Shown: piece by piece, positions 48,545 through 60,110 of the stretch
Layout: each line of letters begins with the position of its first letter
How positions within the stretch are numbered: position 1 is the first letter of the stretch
Origin: Ipomoea triloba
Lineage: Eukaryota > Streptophyta > Magnoliopsida > Solanales > Convolvulaceae
Length of the DNA: 64,000 bases
Assembly: GCF_003576645.1 (NCBI RefSeq)
Contig: NC_044922.1
Location: forward strand, 12,636,827 to 12,700,826
Direction of reading: 5' to 3'
Notes under the pieces: generated by a model
What the model saw: the letters and a program-made list of their open reading frames with translations, nothing else
Told to the model about the DNA's origin: nothing
The model's database searches: none
Made by a program: the position numbers and the translations under genes

Positions 48545-49714
48545 TGATGAATATAATGATAAGTGTAAAAAGGGTGTAATGTCGTTCCGCTGAGGATTGG
48601 GGCTATGGCACGAAATTGTATGAATTAATAATACTAGGCACTAGAGTATGTGAATCACTTAGAATCCAAGCAACTAAAACTGAAAGGTGTGAATTAAAAG
48701 AAAGCAATTGACTAAGGTGTAAACTGTGTGATGAGGGAATGGGTCAGATTAGGGGAATTGTAATCTTGATGTTCCAATCAACTCAGAATTAGGGAAAGAA
48801 TAATTAACCAAGGGATTTATGTGCAATGCACATAAGAATTCAATTCAGCTACTTTTGTAATCAATAAATAGAATTAGGCTACAATTGCCCCACTGTCGTG
48901 ATGCATCAATCCTAACCTTAAGCAGCTAAGCATTGTAAGCCCCCAAAATTACTCATATTCTCATAGTAGGAAAATTAGGTTGAAATTGGTAAGGATTGAG
49001 ATCTCCATCCAACTTTCGTTGTAATGAATCCCTCTCCTAGACTGGCAATTAATTGTGGCCATCAATCAATAACAAGTAGAAAGAAATTCCCAAATCAACA
49101 TAAACCCTGGGTAAAAGATTCAATCCCCTTATGCAATTATCATAAACTGAACATCAAGATTAACACCCTAATCCAAACCCATAAGCGAATCACACACGCA
49201 TGATTGAAGTAAACAAAACAAAGCAATAATAAATAACCATAAACATTGCTAGAAATCTGAGAAGAAAGTAAATAAAGGAATAAGAGAACTTAACTGATAA
49301 AGAACAAATCCAACTTCAATCCAAGATTCCAAGCTTGAAATTAAATAATCTAATGTGAAACTAATCTAAATTATGCTAGGGAAATATAAAGAGAATAAAC
49401 TAAAATTAACTAGGGTTTTTTTGAACTCTGTAAGGGGAACTCCTTAAATTGTAGAGAATATGTAGAATATATAGGAGGTAGATGGGCCTTGGCCCATTAG
49501 GTAACTTCCAATTCTTTTCCAATTTGTATTCTTCCTTGTAATTCTCTTTTCTTCCAGAACTTGTCCAAAATGTTCCAAAATTCTTCCTTTGTTGTTCCTT
49601 GTAGATAATTCAATACTTGGACAAAATAACACACAAACAATTCCAAATTTCACTAGGATAAGGGAAGTATAACTAAAATAAGGGGTGAATTATTGTACAA
49701 AATAGCAGATATCA
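48545..49714 (-). repeat. Left (3') LTR of element C
   Basis: 1170 bp, TGATGAATAT to GATATCA. On the minus strand a dyad TGGGCC-AA-GGCCCA (49483-49496) precedes a ctatatat TATA-like box (about 49467-49474). Confidence 0.93.
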
Positions 49715-49735
49715 ACTTCCCCCACACTAGAACTT
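49715..49735 (-). other. Polypurine tract of element C
   Basis: Minus strand AGTGTGGGGGAAGT, directly before the LTR start TGATATC, with the ttgcttgaggacaagcaa block upstream. Well preserved. Confidence 0.85.
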
Positions 49736-50116
49736 TTGCTTGTCCTCAAGCAATTACCTAGGATAATCCACCCTCCATACACTGCAACTGATCACACTAC
49801 CTTCCTGCTCAACCAAACATACCACCAACCAACTTGTACAACCTAACCTGCTTCAAGAATCATCTCAGAATCACAAGTGAGTTCCCCTCTCAGGCCAATA
49901 ACCGGGCACTCGAAATTAGGTAGATTAAACCCTGTATGCACATGTGCTCAGTTGAGATTATGCAAGACTTGGCTTAAGATGAACTCCCATAGACATGCCC
50001 TTCATACTCACATAGATCACTCTAAAATTGCATGCTAAGATCAAATAGGACTTTATTTGGCTTGTAATGGGGCTAAGGGTGAGTGGCTAAACAAAGAAAG
50101 GGTATGGAAAAATAAA

Positions 50117-50396
50117 TAGTTAATACCTCAAATGGTCCTCCAAGTTTTAGCAATTTTCCAGTTGTGGTCCCTCGACTTTTAAATGACCTCCAATGGTCCT
50201 CCAAGTTTTAAAAAATAACCACTCGTGGTCCTTTTAGGACGTCTCGTGGTCATTTTAAACTCGGGTTATTTTAAGAATTAAGACCATGGGTGGTTATTTT
50301 TTTAAAACTTGGAGGACCATTAGAGGTCATTTAAAAGTCGAGGGATCATAGCTGGTAAATCGCTAATACTCGGAGGACCATTGGAGGTATTAACAC
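50117..50396. mobile_element. Mutator-like foldback MITE, 280 bp
   Basis: Inverted ends (t)AGTTAATACCTC and its complement, flanked by a perfect 9-bp duplication aaaaataaa (50108-50116 and 50397-50405). Most of the element is inverted repeat. Confidence 0.82.
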
Positions 50397-51469
50397 AAAA
50401 ATAAACAAAAGAGAGAGAATTTCACACCTATTCACAACTAAACCTAGAGGAGACATGGAAAATATGAGCAAGAGAGCAAAACATAATTGGAAAGACAAGA
50501 ATATTCTTAAACTAGTGGGGGTGAAGACAATTATTCGAGCAACCTGACTTGCACTTTTATTCATCCTTCTTTTTCTTTCTTTTCACAAACCTTTTCTTCA
50601 CTTTCAACCTTCTTTTTTAACAACAAATTTTCTCTTTTTCCTTTTATTTTCAACCAACATCCACTGCAAATCAAACCAACCAATCAATTTCTTCACCACA
50701 CCCCCACACTAGAACAAAGATAACAGGAATAACTCTATCAAAAATAAGCTCAAAAAGGTAAATCTCCTCTAAGTTAAAGAACACATGCTACATTCTCTCT
50801 AAGGGTGAATGGAAAATATATAGCTTAGGGCTAAGGGTCAAATAATAGGGTTAAACAAGAAAAACAATACAAAGAATGGGGTTACGTGCTTTTGTACTTA
50901 TTAAACAAAAACAAGGCTCAAAGGGGACAACTAGGGAAAATAATTGTAACACAGGGTAGGTTTAAAGGCTTGGGCTAACAACAATGGCCTAAATCACTTC
51001 AAAGCATGAAAATTCTAGAGTTCACTATGAGAGCACTGAGACAAGCTATGACAGAACAGGTATCACCGGAATCCCACATAAGCCTTCACTAGCAATGCAT
51101 AACACACAGGGGAAATATTTAGGTTAGAGGATAGCCCAATTATTGGCAAGAGATTGCATTAAACACAAGCTCAACCTTGAATCATCCCTGACAAGCTAGA
51201 CTGCACAAGTACCACCAAACAAACCACAAACCAGCTGGAAGTAAAGTGGTCACAGCCACAACACAAGGAAAGCACATTACCTTCAGTTGCAAATTGAGTC
51301 CTTCAAGCAAACTTCATCCACATTTCATCAGAAATAGTACTACCCCACACTTAATCTGGACATTGTCCCTGATGGACAAACAAGGCCCCACGAACTAGAA
51401 AAAACGAACTAGAAAACATAACATTTTTTTTTTTGTTTTTTTACTCTTTTTTTTTTTTAAGATTCGGTG

Positions 51470-51600
51470 TCACGGCCTGGGTCACGGCCGGGATGTAGCC
51501 CGTGACCCAGAGCCCTACTTTGCTCTGTTCTACTGAAAAACAACTCCACGGCATCACGGCCGGGGTCACGGCCGTGAGCCTGGCCGTGATCCAGCCTCCT
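51470..51600. repeat. Cluster of CG-rich inverted repeats
   Basis: Repeated TCACGGCC blocks, including the palindrome TCACGGCCGTGA and paired GGTCACGG / CCGTGACC arms. Function unknown. Confidence 0.7.
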
Positions 51601-51869
51601 TCTTTGCGCACTTCAGTTCTTTTCGCGCCCAAGTTCGGTTTCACCTACAATTTAGTCCAAAATATGTCCTAAAACACTTCTAAACTACTCCAAAGCATAA
51701 CCTCATCAAATCTAACAATTCCCCACTCTCTTAAAGGTAAAATAATGCAAACCTCACACTAAAAACAATCCCAGGAATTCCCCGTAAACAAAGAAAAACT
51801 CTTAACTCTACTTCGAACTAAAAGAAAAAGAAAAATGCAGTAAAATAAAATGCAAAAAGTAAAGGATAA

Positions 51870-51922
51870 CATGGGGTGCCTCCCATGAAGCGCTGAGTTT
51901 ACTGTCGTCAGCTCGACTCAAC
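51870..51922 (-). other. Conserved two-hairpin tract, element C
   Basis: Minus strand: GTCGAGCTGACGAC, then TAAACTCAGCGCTT, then CATGGGAGGCACCCCATG. Both stems are perfect. Relative to B and D, one pair in each stem is changed on both sides. Confidence 0.78.
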
Positions 51923-52016
51923 CTCATGGATATCAGGTGGGATTGCGATCCGGTGGCTTTTTGAACTTAGCCAGCTCTCTCATCGATCTTTTGTAGAAAC
52001 CGTCAGGACCAAAGAA

Positions 52017-54893
52017 CTATGTCTTTCGTTTCAGCACACTTGACTTTTCAAGGGGTCCAGGATCAATAGGGGAAACATGCAAATCCCCTAACTCAATCTT
52101 TCTACTTTCATCAGTGCACTCACCCAGCCCTTCTATCAAGTAACAGTCATCAACATACGAGGGCTGGTGCTTCGCCATTTTGAATATGTCAAACTCAATC
52201 TTGTTCTCAGCCACCTCCATCATGAGTTTACCTCTTCTCACATCAATAAGGGCACCAGCAGTAGCTAGAAAAGGTCTACCAAGTATAATAGGAACCTTGG
52301 CATCCTCTTCTATATCCATAACAACAAAATCCCCCGGTATAAAGTACTGATTAATCATGACCGGGACATCCTCTAGAACTCCCACCGGACGCTTTATGGA
52401 GCGATCCGCCATCTGTAGGGTCATGGAGGTGGGTTTTGGTGTTCCCAGGTTGAGCCTCTTACATAAAGAATATGACATAAGACTAACACTGGCACCCAGA
52501 TCACACAGAGCACCACCAACTACAAATCCACCAATGATGCAAGGGATGGAAAAACTACCTGGATCTTTCAGCTTAGGAGGTAGTTTATGTTGAAGAACTG
52601 CACAGGTCAAGGCTCTTTCGCTCAGATCCACCACCGCACTCTTCTCTGGCTTTTTCTTATTGCCTAAAATGTTCTTTAGAAACTTCTTGTACGATGGAAT
52701 CTGAGTGATTGCTTCAACAAAAGGCATGGAGATCTCCAGCTTATCTAACATCTTATGGAACTTGCTCTCTCTATCAGACTCCTTTGATTTCCACAACCTC
52801 TGTGGATACGGTAACAAGTTGTAAGGGGTAACCGAGTCATCTACCTTCTTGTTCTTCCTTTCATGCTTCTTACTTGGAGCACTCTCATCCTGCTCAGGAG
52901 CTTTCCCCTTAACACTATCTCTCTGCACCATAGGCTCCTCCTCACTATCATCAAAAACATCCTCAACCTGAACACCCTCATCCTTATTATCAGTTCTCTC
53001 AAGCACTGGATCATTTGAAGGAAGTGGAGGATCCTTCAATGCTAATCCGCTCCTAGTGGTGACTGCATTCACTTGGTGCCTTGGATTTTCTATGCTTGCT
53101 GGCAATCTACCATTCGAAGATGAGGCTTGATTAAAAAACTGAATACCTCCTCCTTGTTGCTGAGCCTTGAGACTCTCTATCTCTGCTTGTAGCTTGCCCA
53201 TCTGAGCCATCATAGTGTTCATGAAAGTCTGCATGTCTACATCCTGAGAAGGTTTAGAGAAACCTTGACCTTAAGTGTTCCCAAAATTCTGATTCCCTTG
53301 TTGGAACTGTCCTTGATTGGGATTCTGATTATTTCTCCACTGAGTTCCTTGGTTGCCACCTCTGTTCCCTTGATTACCTTGAAAACCTAGTGGATTGTTC
53401 CTCACTTGATTGTTCCAAGAGGGAACAAACTGATCTCTTCCTTGCTGCTGATAGTTCTCATAACCTTGCCCCTAGTTTTGTGGTCTAGAATAACCAATGA
53501 GATCAACTTGCTCCACATTAGGCTGAGGGACTTGGTTACCGGAGTTTAACAGATAACATGTCTGAGCTGCATGATTTCCACCACAAATTGCACAATAGGC
53601 TACAAGAGGTACCTGTGGCACAGAATAAGGGTTAGGAGCATAAGGATTCTGTGGAATCAGTGGAGATTGAGCAACTGCCTGGACACTCTGAGTAGGGCCC
53701 TGTACTAACTGCTTTAGCATGTGTTGTATGGTATCCAGCTGAGCCTGCATTGCCATCTTTTCTTCAACTTCGAACATCCCAGCTGTCTTCTCTCTCTTGG
53801 GTATATCATCCCCCTCAGTGTACCAGTAAGTATTGTTAGAGGTGATCCTCTCAATCAACTGCTCTCCAGCTGCCGGTCCCATATCAATGAAAATACCCCC
53901 AAAGGATGAGGTATCTAGAATAATCTTTGACCGGTTAGTCAATCCCTCATAGAATGATGAAATAAAGTCACCTGGGGTCATCAAGTTCTTTGGGCACTGC
54001 CTCCTCAACTCCTTAAATCTCTTCTAAGCCTCAGGAAGATCTTCATTGCCAAACTGCTGAAAATTCTGGATCTGTTTCTTTAACTTGGCAGCCTTGGAAG
54101 GAGGATAGTACTCCTGCATGAAAGCTTTGTGGAGCTGTTCCCAAGTAATGAAATGGTTAGCTGGAAAGGAATTCAACCAACTCTGTGCTTGATCTCTCAA
54201 GGAAAAGGGAAACAGTCTCAGCTTGATGGCCTCACTAGGAACACCATTCATCTTGATGGTCTGGCAGATACGATCAAAATGCACAATATGGGTTTCTGGG
54301 TCCTCAACCCGAGATCCTCCAAACTGATTATTCTGGACCATCTGAATGAGTTGAGTCTTCAACTAAAAATTGTTTGCCTCAATCCCTGGATACACAATGC
54401 AATCCTCTTCAGTAAACTCAGGAGCTAAATGGGCTGCCATGGAAATTGCTTGTGGGACTTCCTGGGCAAACTGTTGAAACAGGTTGGGATTCATCTGATA
54501 GAAAAGATTTTGCATCCCAACCCCATAGCCTGGCTGCTGGTACACAGGCTGCTGCTACATGAAAGGAGCTCCCAATCCTCCCCCAACATAGATATTCGGG
54601 TTTGGATCGGCCCTAAAGTTCTGTGCCTGATTCTGAACATTTGGATTTGGGGGGTCAGCACGAACTCCAGGGTTGTCCCCAACTGCCTCTCTCTGCCTCG
54701 GTTGCTGTTGTGTGTTGGCACCAGTATGGGCTGGCTGCTTAGTATTGCTACTGTCTCCCGTCTCCAGGTCTACTTCAAAGTTCTGGAACTCTTGAAGCCA
54801 ATCACGTAACACCTTCATTTCCCTCCTTAACTTCCTCTCAAGATTTAGATCATAGGGACGACGGTTCGTGCTCCCTTTCGATCTAGTGTGCAT
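52017..54893 (-). pseudogene. gag-protease of element C, one frame with five in-frame stops
   Basis: One continuous frame of about 958 codons from MHTRSKGSTNRRP to the end at 52017, with no frameshift. Stops: TAG at 54555-54557, 54363-54365, 54024-54026 and 53472-53474, TAA at 53271-53273. Domains in order: basic/Gln-rich N-terminus, capsid (FPFSLRDQAQSWLNSF, then LHKAFMQEYYPPSKAAKLK), zinc knuckle CAICGGNHAAQTC, Asn/Gln/Gly-rich linker, a short coiled-coil (MGKLQAEIESLKAQQ), then the protease with LCDLGASVSLMSYSL and VPIILGRPFLATAGALID. Gag would form the particle and the protease cleave it; RT and integrase would have to come from another element. Confidence 0.88.
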
Positions 54894-55075
54894 AAAAGGA
54901 GGGTAACCTGCTGTTTAACACAACCACAAACACTCTTGGAAGGAACTAGTTATGGGTTAGTGCAAATATTTTTTTTTTCTGAATAAACAATAAAATAAAA
55001 CTTGATCTCCTAAAATTCACTAACTCTAATGCTAGTAAGAAATCAATCACACAATCAAAACCAAATAAACCAATC

Positions 55076-55092
55076 CCCGGCAATGGCGCCAA
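55076..55092 (-). other. Primer-binding site, element C
   Basis: Minus strand TGGCGCCATTGCCGGGG, four bases inside the 5' LTR. It matches the tRNA-Asp-type site of element D at all but one base. Confidence 0.8.
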
Positions 55093-55096
55093 AATG

Positions 55097-56477
55097 TGAT
55101 GAATATAATGATGAGTGTAAAAAGGGTGTAATGTCGTTCCGCTGAGGATTGGGGCTATGGCACGAAATTGTATGAATTAATAATACTAGGCACTAGAGTA
55201 TGTGAATCACTTAGAATCCAAGCAACTAAAATTGAAAGGTGTGAATTAAAAGAAAGAAATTGACTAAGGTGTAAACTGTGTGATGAGGGAATGGGTCAGA
55301 TTAGGGGAATTGTAATCTTGATGTTCCAATCAACTCAGAATTAGGGAAAAAATAATTAACCAAGGGATTTATGGGCAATGCACATAAGAATTCAATTCAG
55401 CTACTTTCGTAATCAATAAATAGAATTAGGCTACAATTGCCCCACTGTCGTGATGCATCAATCATAACCTTAAGCACCTAAGCATTGTAAGCCCCCAAAA
55501 TTACCCCTATTCTCATAGTAGGAAAATTAGGTTGAAATTGGTAAGGCTTGAGATCTCCATCCAACTTTCGTTGTAATGAATCCCTCTCCTAGACTGGCAA
55601 TTAATTGTGGCTATCAAGCAATAACAAGTAGAAAGAAATATCCAAATCAACATAAACCCTGGGTAAAAGATTCAATCCCTTTATGCAATTATCATAAACT
55701 GAACATCAAGATTAACACCCTAATCCAAACCCATAAGCGAATCACTCACGCATGATTGAAGTAAACAAAACAAAGCAATAATAAATAACCATAAACATTG
55801 CTAGAAATCTGAGAAGAAAGTAAATAAAGGAATAAGAGAACTTAAGTGATAAAGAACAAATCCAACTTCAATCCAAGATTCCAAGCTTGAAATTAAATAA
55901 TCTAATGTGAAACTAATCTAAATTATGCTAGGGAAATATAAAGAGAATAAACTAAAACTAACTAGGGTTTTTTTGAACTCTGTAAGGGGAACTCCTTAAC
56001 TTGTAGAGAATATGTAGAATATATAGGAGGTAGATGGGCCTTGGCCCATTAGGCAACTTCCAATTCTTTTCCAATTTGTATTCTTCCTTGTAATTCCCTT
56101 TTCTTCCAGAACTTGTCCAAAATGTTCCAAAATTCTTCCTTTGTTGTTCCTTGTAGATAATTCAACACTTGGACAAAATAACACACAAACAATTCCAAAT
56201 TTCACTAGGATAAGGGAAGTATAACTAAAAGAGTTTATTACCGAAATGGTCCCTCGACTATTGCGAAATTACCAATTTAGTCCTCGACAATTTTTCGTAC
56301 ACAATTAAGTCCCTCGACTTTGAAAATTTTAACCAATTTGGTCCTCCGTTTATTTTGCCGTTAAACATCCGTTAAATCAGGACCAAATTGGTAATTTTGC
56401 TATAGTCAAGGTACCATTTTGGTAATAAACTCTAACTAAAATAAGGGGTGAATTATGGTACAAAATAGCAGATATCA
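55097..56477 (-). repeat. Right (5') LTR of element C, with a MITE inside
   Basis: 1381 bp; minus the 202-bp MITE and its 9-bp duplication it is 1170 bp, exactly the length of the left LTR. The TGGGCC-TT-GGCCCA dyad recurs at about 56036-56049. Confidence 0.93.
56231..56432. mobile_element. Mutator-like foldback MITE in the element C LTR, 202 bp
   Basis: Ends GAGTTTATTACCGAAATGG and its complement; perfect 9-bp duplication taactaaaa (56222-56230 and 56433-56441). The left LTR of C keeps the uninterrupted site at about 49675, which proves the boundaries. Confidence 0.93.
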
Positions 56478-56666
56478 AGTGCCTCTCGCTCTCCTGTGCA
56501 TTCACCTTCAAGATAGCTCAAAAGAAGCTAGATTTCCTCCCCGACTAAAAGTAGTCTCAAGTGAGGGTGAGTAGCAAGTAAAAAGGAAAAGAAAAACAAA
56601 AGTGATATGGAGTCGAAATTACACAAGCATTCCAAAAAGCAAAAGCTAAGCAATAGCAACCAATTG

Positions 56667-56686
56667 CCTCCCCGAAAACGGCACCA
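56667..56686 (-). other. Primer-binding site, element B (degenerate)
   Basis: Minus strand TGGTGCCGTTTTCGGGGAGG, three bases (AAA) inside the 5' LTR. It is a mutated form of the tRNA-Asp-type site. Confidence 0.65.
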
Positions 56687-56689
56687 TTT

Positions 56690-58017
56690 TGGTTTTATTT
56701 GTGTGTCTTCTCTCGCGTGTGTATCAAAAGATTTGTTTGTGTGGGGTTGCCCCCGGGTGTTATCGTCTCTCAAGGAAGTCAAAGTTGAAACATTGCTAAG
56801 CTTTTAGTCTAGGGAACGCATTGTGATTGTCTCATTCGCCAAGTCACAAACACACAATGAACACAATAATCGTTGTTGAAGTTTGAAAACCAATTTAAGC
56901 AATCAAATGAATAAAATCAAATAATGAAAACTAGGGAATGAATTGTGTGCAATCATGATGCTTCCTTCTGTATCTTATGCTTGGGAAAATTGGCTTGTGT
57001 GGTTGGTTATTCTCGGGTGATTAGCTATTACCGTTTCCCCTTTGGTCTACTAGGAACTCTCTAGCTTTGGAGTGCTTTTAGGCAACCAAGAGGTATAGAG
57101 GCATTTTCACAAACACATGGCCTACATCGCCATGCCTACTCATACTAGACTAGTCTAAAATAGGAAACACAATTGATTGGAGCTTACAACAAGGATAGCA
57201 ATATCTTGCCTAGCTTATTGCCTTAGATCATATAAGAGTTAGCCAATCCTCAAAGAATACATACAATTCATCAATTATGAACAAGAACAATCAATCCAAT
57301 CCAAACAATCCAATATCCAAATAAGGAATTAGAAATCAACACTTAGCATCATGAAATTCCACAATTCAATCCCTACTAGAGATCTACCTAATCATTATAA
57401 CAATTAGAAAACAAAACCTAATTTCACAAATTGGAATTTGAAATAGAAATCTAAATTGCAAACAAGATTAAAAGTAGAAATAGAGATTTACCTAAACAAG
57501 ATCAAGTAGAATCCAAATCAAAGCTTCAATATAGATCTTCTTCACAAAGATTGCAATGAAATGTAAATTGTCTCTCTCTACAATCTAAGATGAGCTTTAC
57601 CATCTATCTAAGATTTTCTAAGTGATAAAATGTAAATTAAAAACTACTCAACCCCCCAAAACTTTCTAAATTAGTCCTTAAATAGCTTCCCCAAAATTGC
57701 CCTTGAACACTTAGCCTCGGATTAGCTAGTCCATGCCTAGTCCAAGCGTGTAGTAGCAGCGTGGAAGTTGCTGAATATATTCCACGCCGGGTCGACGCGT
57801 GGAATCGTCTGCTTTGCTTCTCTTGCCAAGTTCACATGGTTCTTGTTTATGCCTGCAAAATCTACAAAACCATTCCAAGTGTGCCAACAGTAGAACTTTG
57901 CAATTGATTGACACATTAGAGAATAGAAATGCCTTCAATAATTCACAAAAGTATACAAATTCATTCCTAATTCACCCCAACTTAGATCCTTAGCCTAGTT
58001 ATCTTTGGCGCTTATCA
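56690..58017 (-). repeat. Right (5') LTR of element B
   Basis: 1328 bp, partner of 22752-24060. CG-rich boxes at 57730-57806, then (minus sense) ctatttaagg at about 57675-57685. Confidence 0.9.
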
Positions 58018-58607
58018 TTGCCCAGCTAGCCTTTGGTAATCCTAGCCATCCTTCTTCTACGGTCGAACGAATATTGATCCGAGTGGAAAGTGAATTAAGA
58101 ATTCAGTGTTTGTTTTGTCATCCTCTAAGGATAGACTCTATGGCGAGATCTTTGAAAGAGCGAGACTAGGCACAAGGTTACAAAAACAAGCGAAAGCTAT
58201 CAATAATCAATATCGGGAGTTCAAACAAACAATCACAAATATATATTCAAAATGATATAGAAGGATTTCGGGTGAAAGAAACATGTAATTCTAACGTCAT
58301 GCCTAAGAATTAAGGAGAGACAGAACACAACTTCAGGTTCCAATATCACCAACACCAATTCATGGATTACAAGCTATTATCGTGGTCAATGTAATCCTGA
58401 ATTGAACACAGAAATTAGCCCAATTCACTAGTACAAAACTGCACATAAAATACAAACATTTAGCTACCGTTCTTGTTAGAACGGTAGTGTATTGTTAAAA
58501 AAAAAACGCGCGGTGGCAATTTTGTAAATAAGTGAAGAACATTTCGCTACTGTTGTTTAAAGAAACGGATGCGAATTTAAAAAAAAACGCTCATGATATT
58601 TCGCTAC
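58018..58607. other. Target DNA of elements B and D, with a possible CACTA end
   Basis: After the TTGCC duplication the sequence is LTR-like but unassigned (58023-58425; a block tgtcatcctctaagg resembles Athila LTR sequence). At 58426 CACTAGTACAAAACTG resembles the terminus of a CACTA/MITE, which would be cut by element D at 58608. Its other end is not in the window. Confidence 0.4.
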
Positions 58608-59856
58608 TGATAAGTGCCAAAAACAGTCAAAATTCGGGTCATGTTTAGATGATATTTTAATGTCTCAGCACCCAATTATGATCACTTTCATGGATAAAAC
58701 CTCTAATTAGCATCTATTTGACAAATCCAGATCAAGAAAAATACATTGAGTCATTTCCAAAGGAAATAGCAAAGTTTTGGGCCAAAAGAAGCAACAAACA
58801 AAGAATCCACCAAGCAGGAGGCTGCCACGCGCCATCACACGCGTGTAAGCGTGCGTGGATTCATTCCAGTAAGGTGCCATGCATGGTCACACGCGTAGTA
58901 GCAGGCGTGAAGCGGGACCAGTAGGGCAACAGCGGAAATTCGACTTTCGAGCAGCTATTTAAACCCTTCTCTCTTATTTTTTGGGGAGGACTCTCCCAAT
59001 TTTCAGATCTGAATTTTCTTACTATTCCTTCCCCTTTGGGGAGGAAAAACACACTCAATTTCCATTAGAGTAGTATAGATCTTAGGATTGAAGATGGATT
59101 GAAGATGTAGAACTCACCATTTCTTGGGTAACACTCTCCTTCCATTGAATTGCTTATTTAGATTTGTTTTTGAAAGAAGTTTTTGCTTTGTTGTTTTGAA
59201 TGATTTCTATGATTGAGTAGAGTAATTTGGGCGTGTGTGCCTTTGTTGAACTCTTGATTGTTGTTTAGAAATTGCTTTATGATTTTGAAGAAATGAAAGA
59301 GTAGGAAAGATGTTTGTATGGTTGAAGTGGTTCAAGCTTTACTTCTATTTCGGCCGGAATAGCTAGTAAACTGTGGGGAAGTGAGAGTGTGCGCGATAGC
59401 GGCCTCTCACGAGCCCAACTCACCCATATCTCCGCTCTTAGTCCGAAAGGACGAGATCCGAGAGGAGTGGTAGACTAGGTGTTCGATGAAATGCCTCAAC
59501 CGAATGAGGATTGAGCGTCTGAGTGTGACGCCACTCGGTACTAATACCTTGACTCCCTTAATCGATCGCGAAACTCGTTTCCTCAAATTCCCTAGGAAGA
59601 CCAATCACTCTGTTTGACTTTGGTGCACACCCCCTTTCATTTTCTTTGCATATTTAGCGTAATTTCCTTTCTACAACCCAAACTTACTTATCAAACCAAA
59701 CCCTTGTAATACTTGCAACTCTTACCTTTTAACCCCGTTAATGTCAACACCTATTTGACTCCCATTCGCCATCCTTGAGAGACACGACACTCGGGGAGTC
59801 TTGACTCTTCGTTTTACCACCTTCACATTCAACCTCACCGCATTATACATCCTTCA
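58608..59856 (+). repeat. 5' LTR of element D
   Basis: 1249 bp, TGATAAGTGCC to ATCCTTCA. Matches the solo LTR at 44113-45393 in reverse. CG-rich inverted boxes at 58826-58912 are followed by tatttaaa at 58956-58963. Confidence 0.85.
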
Positions 59857-59859
59857 AAA

Positions 59860-59878
59860 TGGCGCCGTTGCCGGGGAT
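59860..59878 (+). other. Primer-binding site, element D
   Basis: TGGCGCCGTTGCCGGGGAT, three bases after the LTR, complementary to the 3' end of plant tRNA-Asp as I recall it. Intact. Confidence 0.85.
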
Positions 59879-60110
59879 GGCAAACGGTTTCGAATTGTGT
59901 TGACGTTTTTGGAGTTAATTTTTAAGAGTTCTTGAATTGCTTTCTTTTTATTTGTTTTATTTTCTTACTTTTTGATATTTGCTTTGAAAAGTGAGCTTTA
60001 CTATCTTGAATATCTTGTGCTCATTTGCAACTACTTCTAGTTGCAAAAGATTTGATGTTGGTGAAGCTTTTTGCAGGAAATTTTATTGAAAATCAATTAG
60101 AAGCTTGCCA

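Larger units (their letters stand above)
49736..52016 (-). other. 3' non-coding region of element C
   Basis: No pol coding sequence. It contains a MITE (50117-50396), T/A homopolymers (51426-51460), a cluster of CG-rich inverted repeats (51470-51600, including the palindrome TCACGGCCGTGA), and the two-hairpin tract (51870-51922). Confidence 0.7.
48545..56477 (-). mobile_element. Element C: non-autonomous Athila-like retrotransposon with gag-protease only
   Basis: Two LTRs (48545-49714 and 55097-56477), AGTGC on both sides (48540-48544 and 56478-56482), a primer-binding site and a polypurine tract. The internal region holds only gag-protease (52017-54893) plus 2.3 kb non-coding; there is no RT, RNase H or integrase. 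This fits the plant class described as terminal-repeat elements with gag (TR-GAG). It inserted just after the gag start of element B. Two MITEs have since inserted, at 50117-50396 and in its right LTR at 56231-56432. Confidence 0.9.
22752..58017 (-). mobile_element. Element B: Athila-like Ty3 retrotransposon, heavily nested
   Basis: The outer LTRs are 22752-24060 and 56690-58017. Both begin TG(A/G)TTTTATT and end CTTATCA on the plus strand, and TTGCC flanks the whole (22747-22751 and 58018-58022). Coding order on the minus strand is gag (start near 56501, body 48457-47130), spacer, protease (44081-43704) and env-like ORF (42352-29018). No reverse transcriptase, RNase H or integrase remains. 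Insertions within it are a CACTA, a Tekay solo LTR with element A, three further solo LTRs and element C. Without them B would be roughly 10 kb. The LTRs differ by many substitutions and some indels, so B is the oldest dated layer here. Confidence 0.88.

Noticed and set aside
53271..54557. Possible stop-codon reassignment or readthrough in element C, as four of the five stops are TAG
   Set aside because: The host gene and other frames use the standard code, and C-to-T decay explains the stops better.
59860..59878. tRNA-like sequence
   Set aside because: Only the primer-binding site complementary to a tRNA 3' end; no cloverleaf is present.
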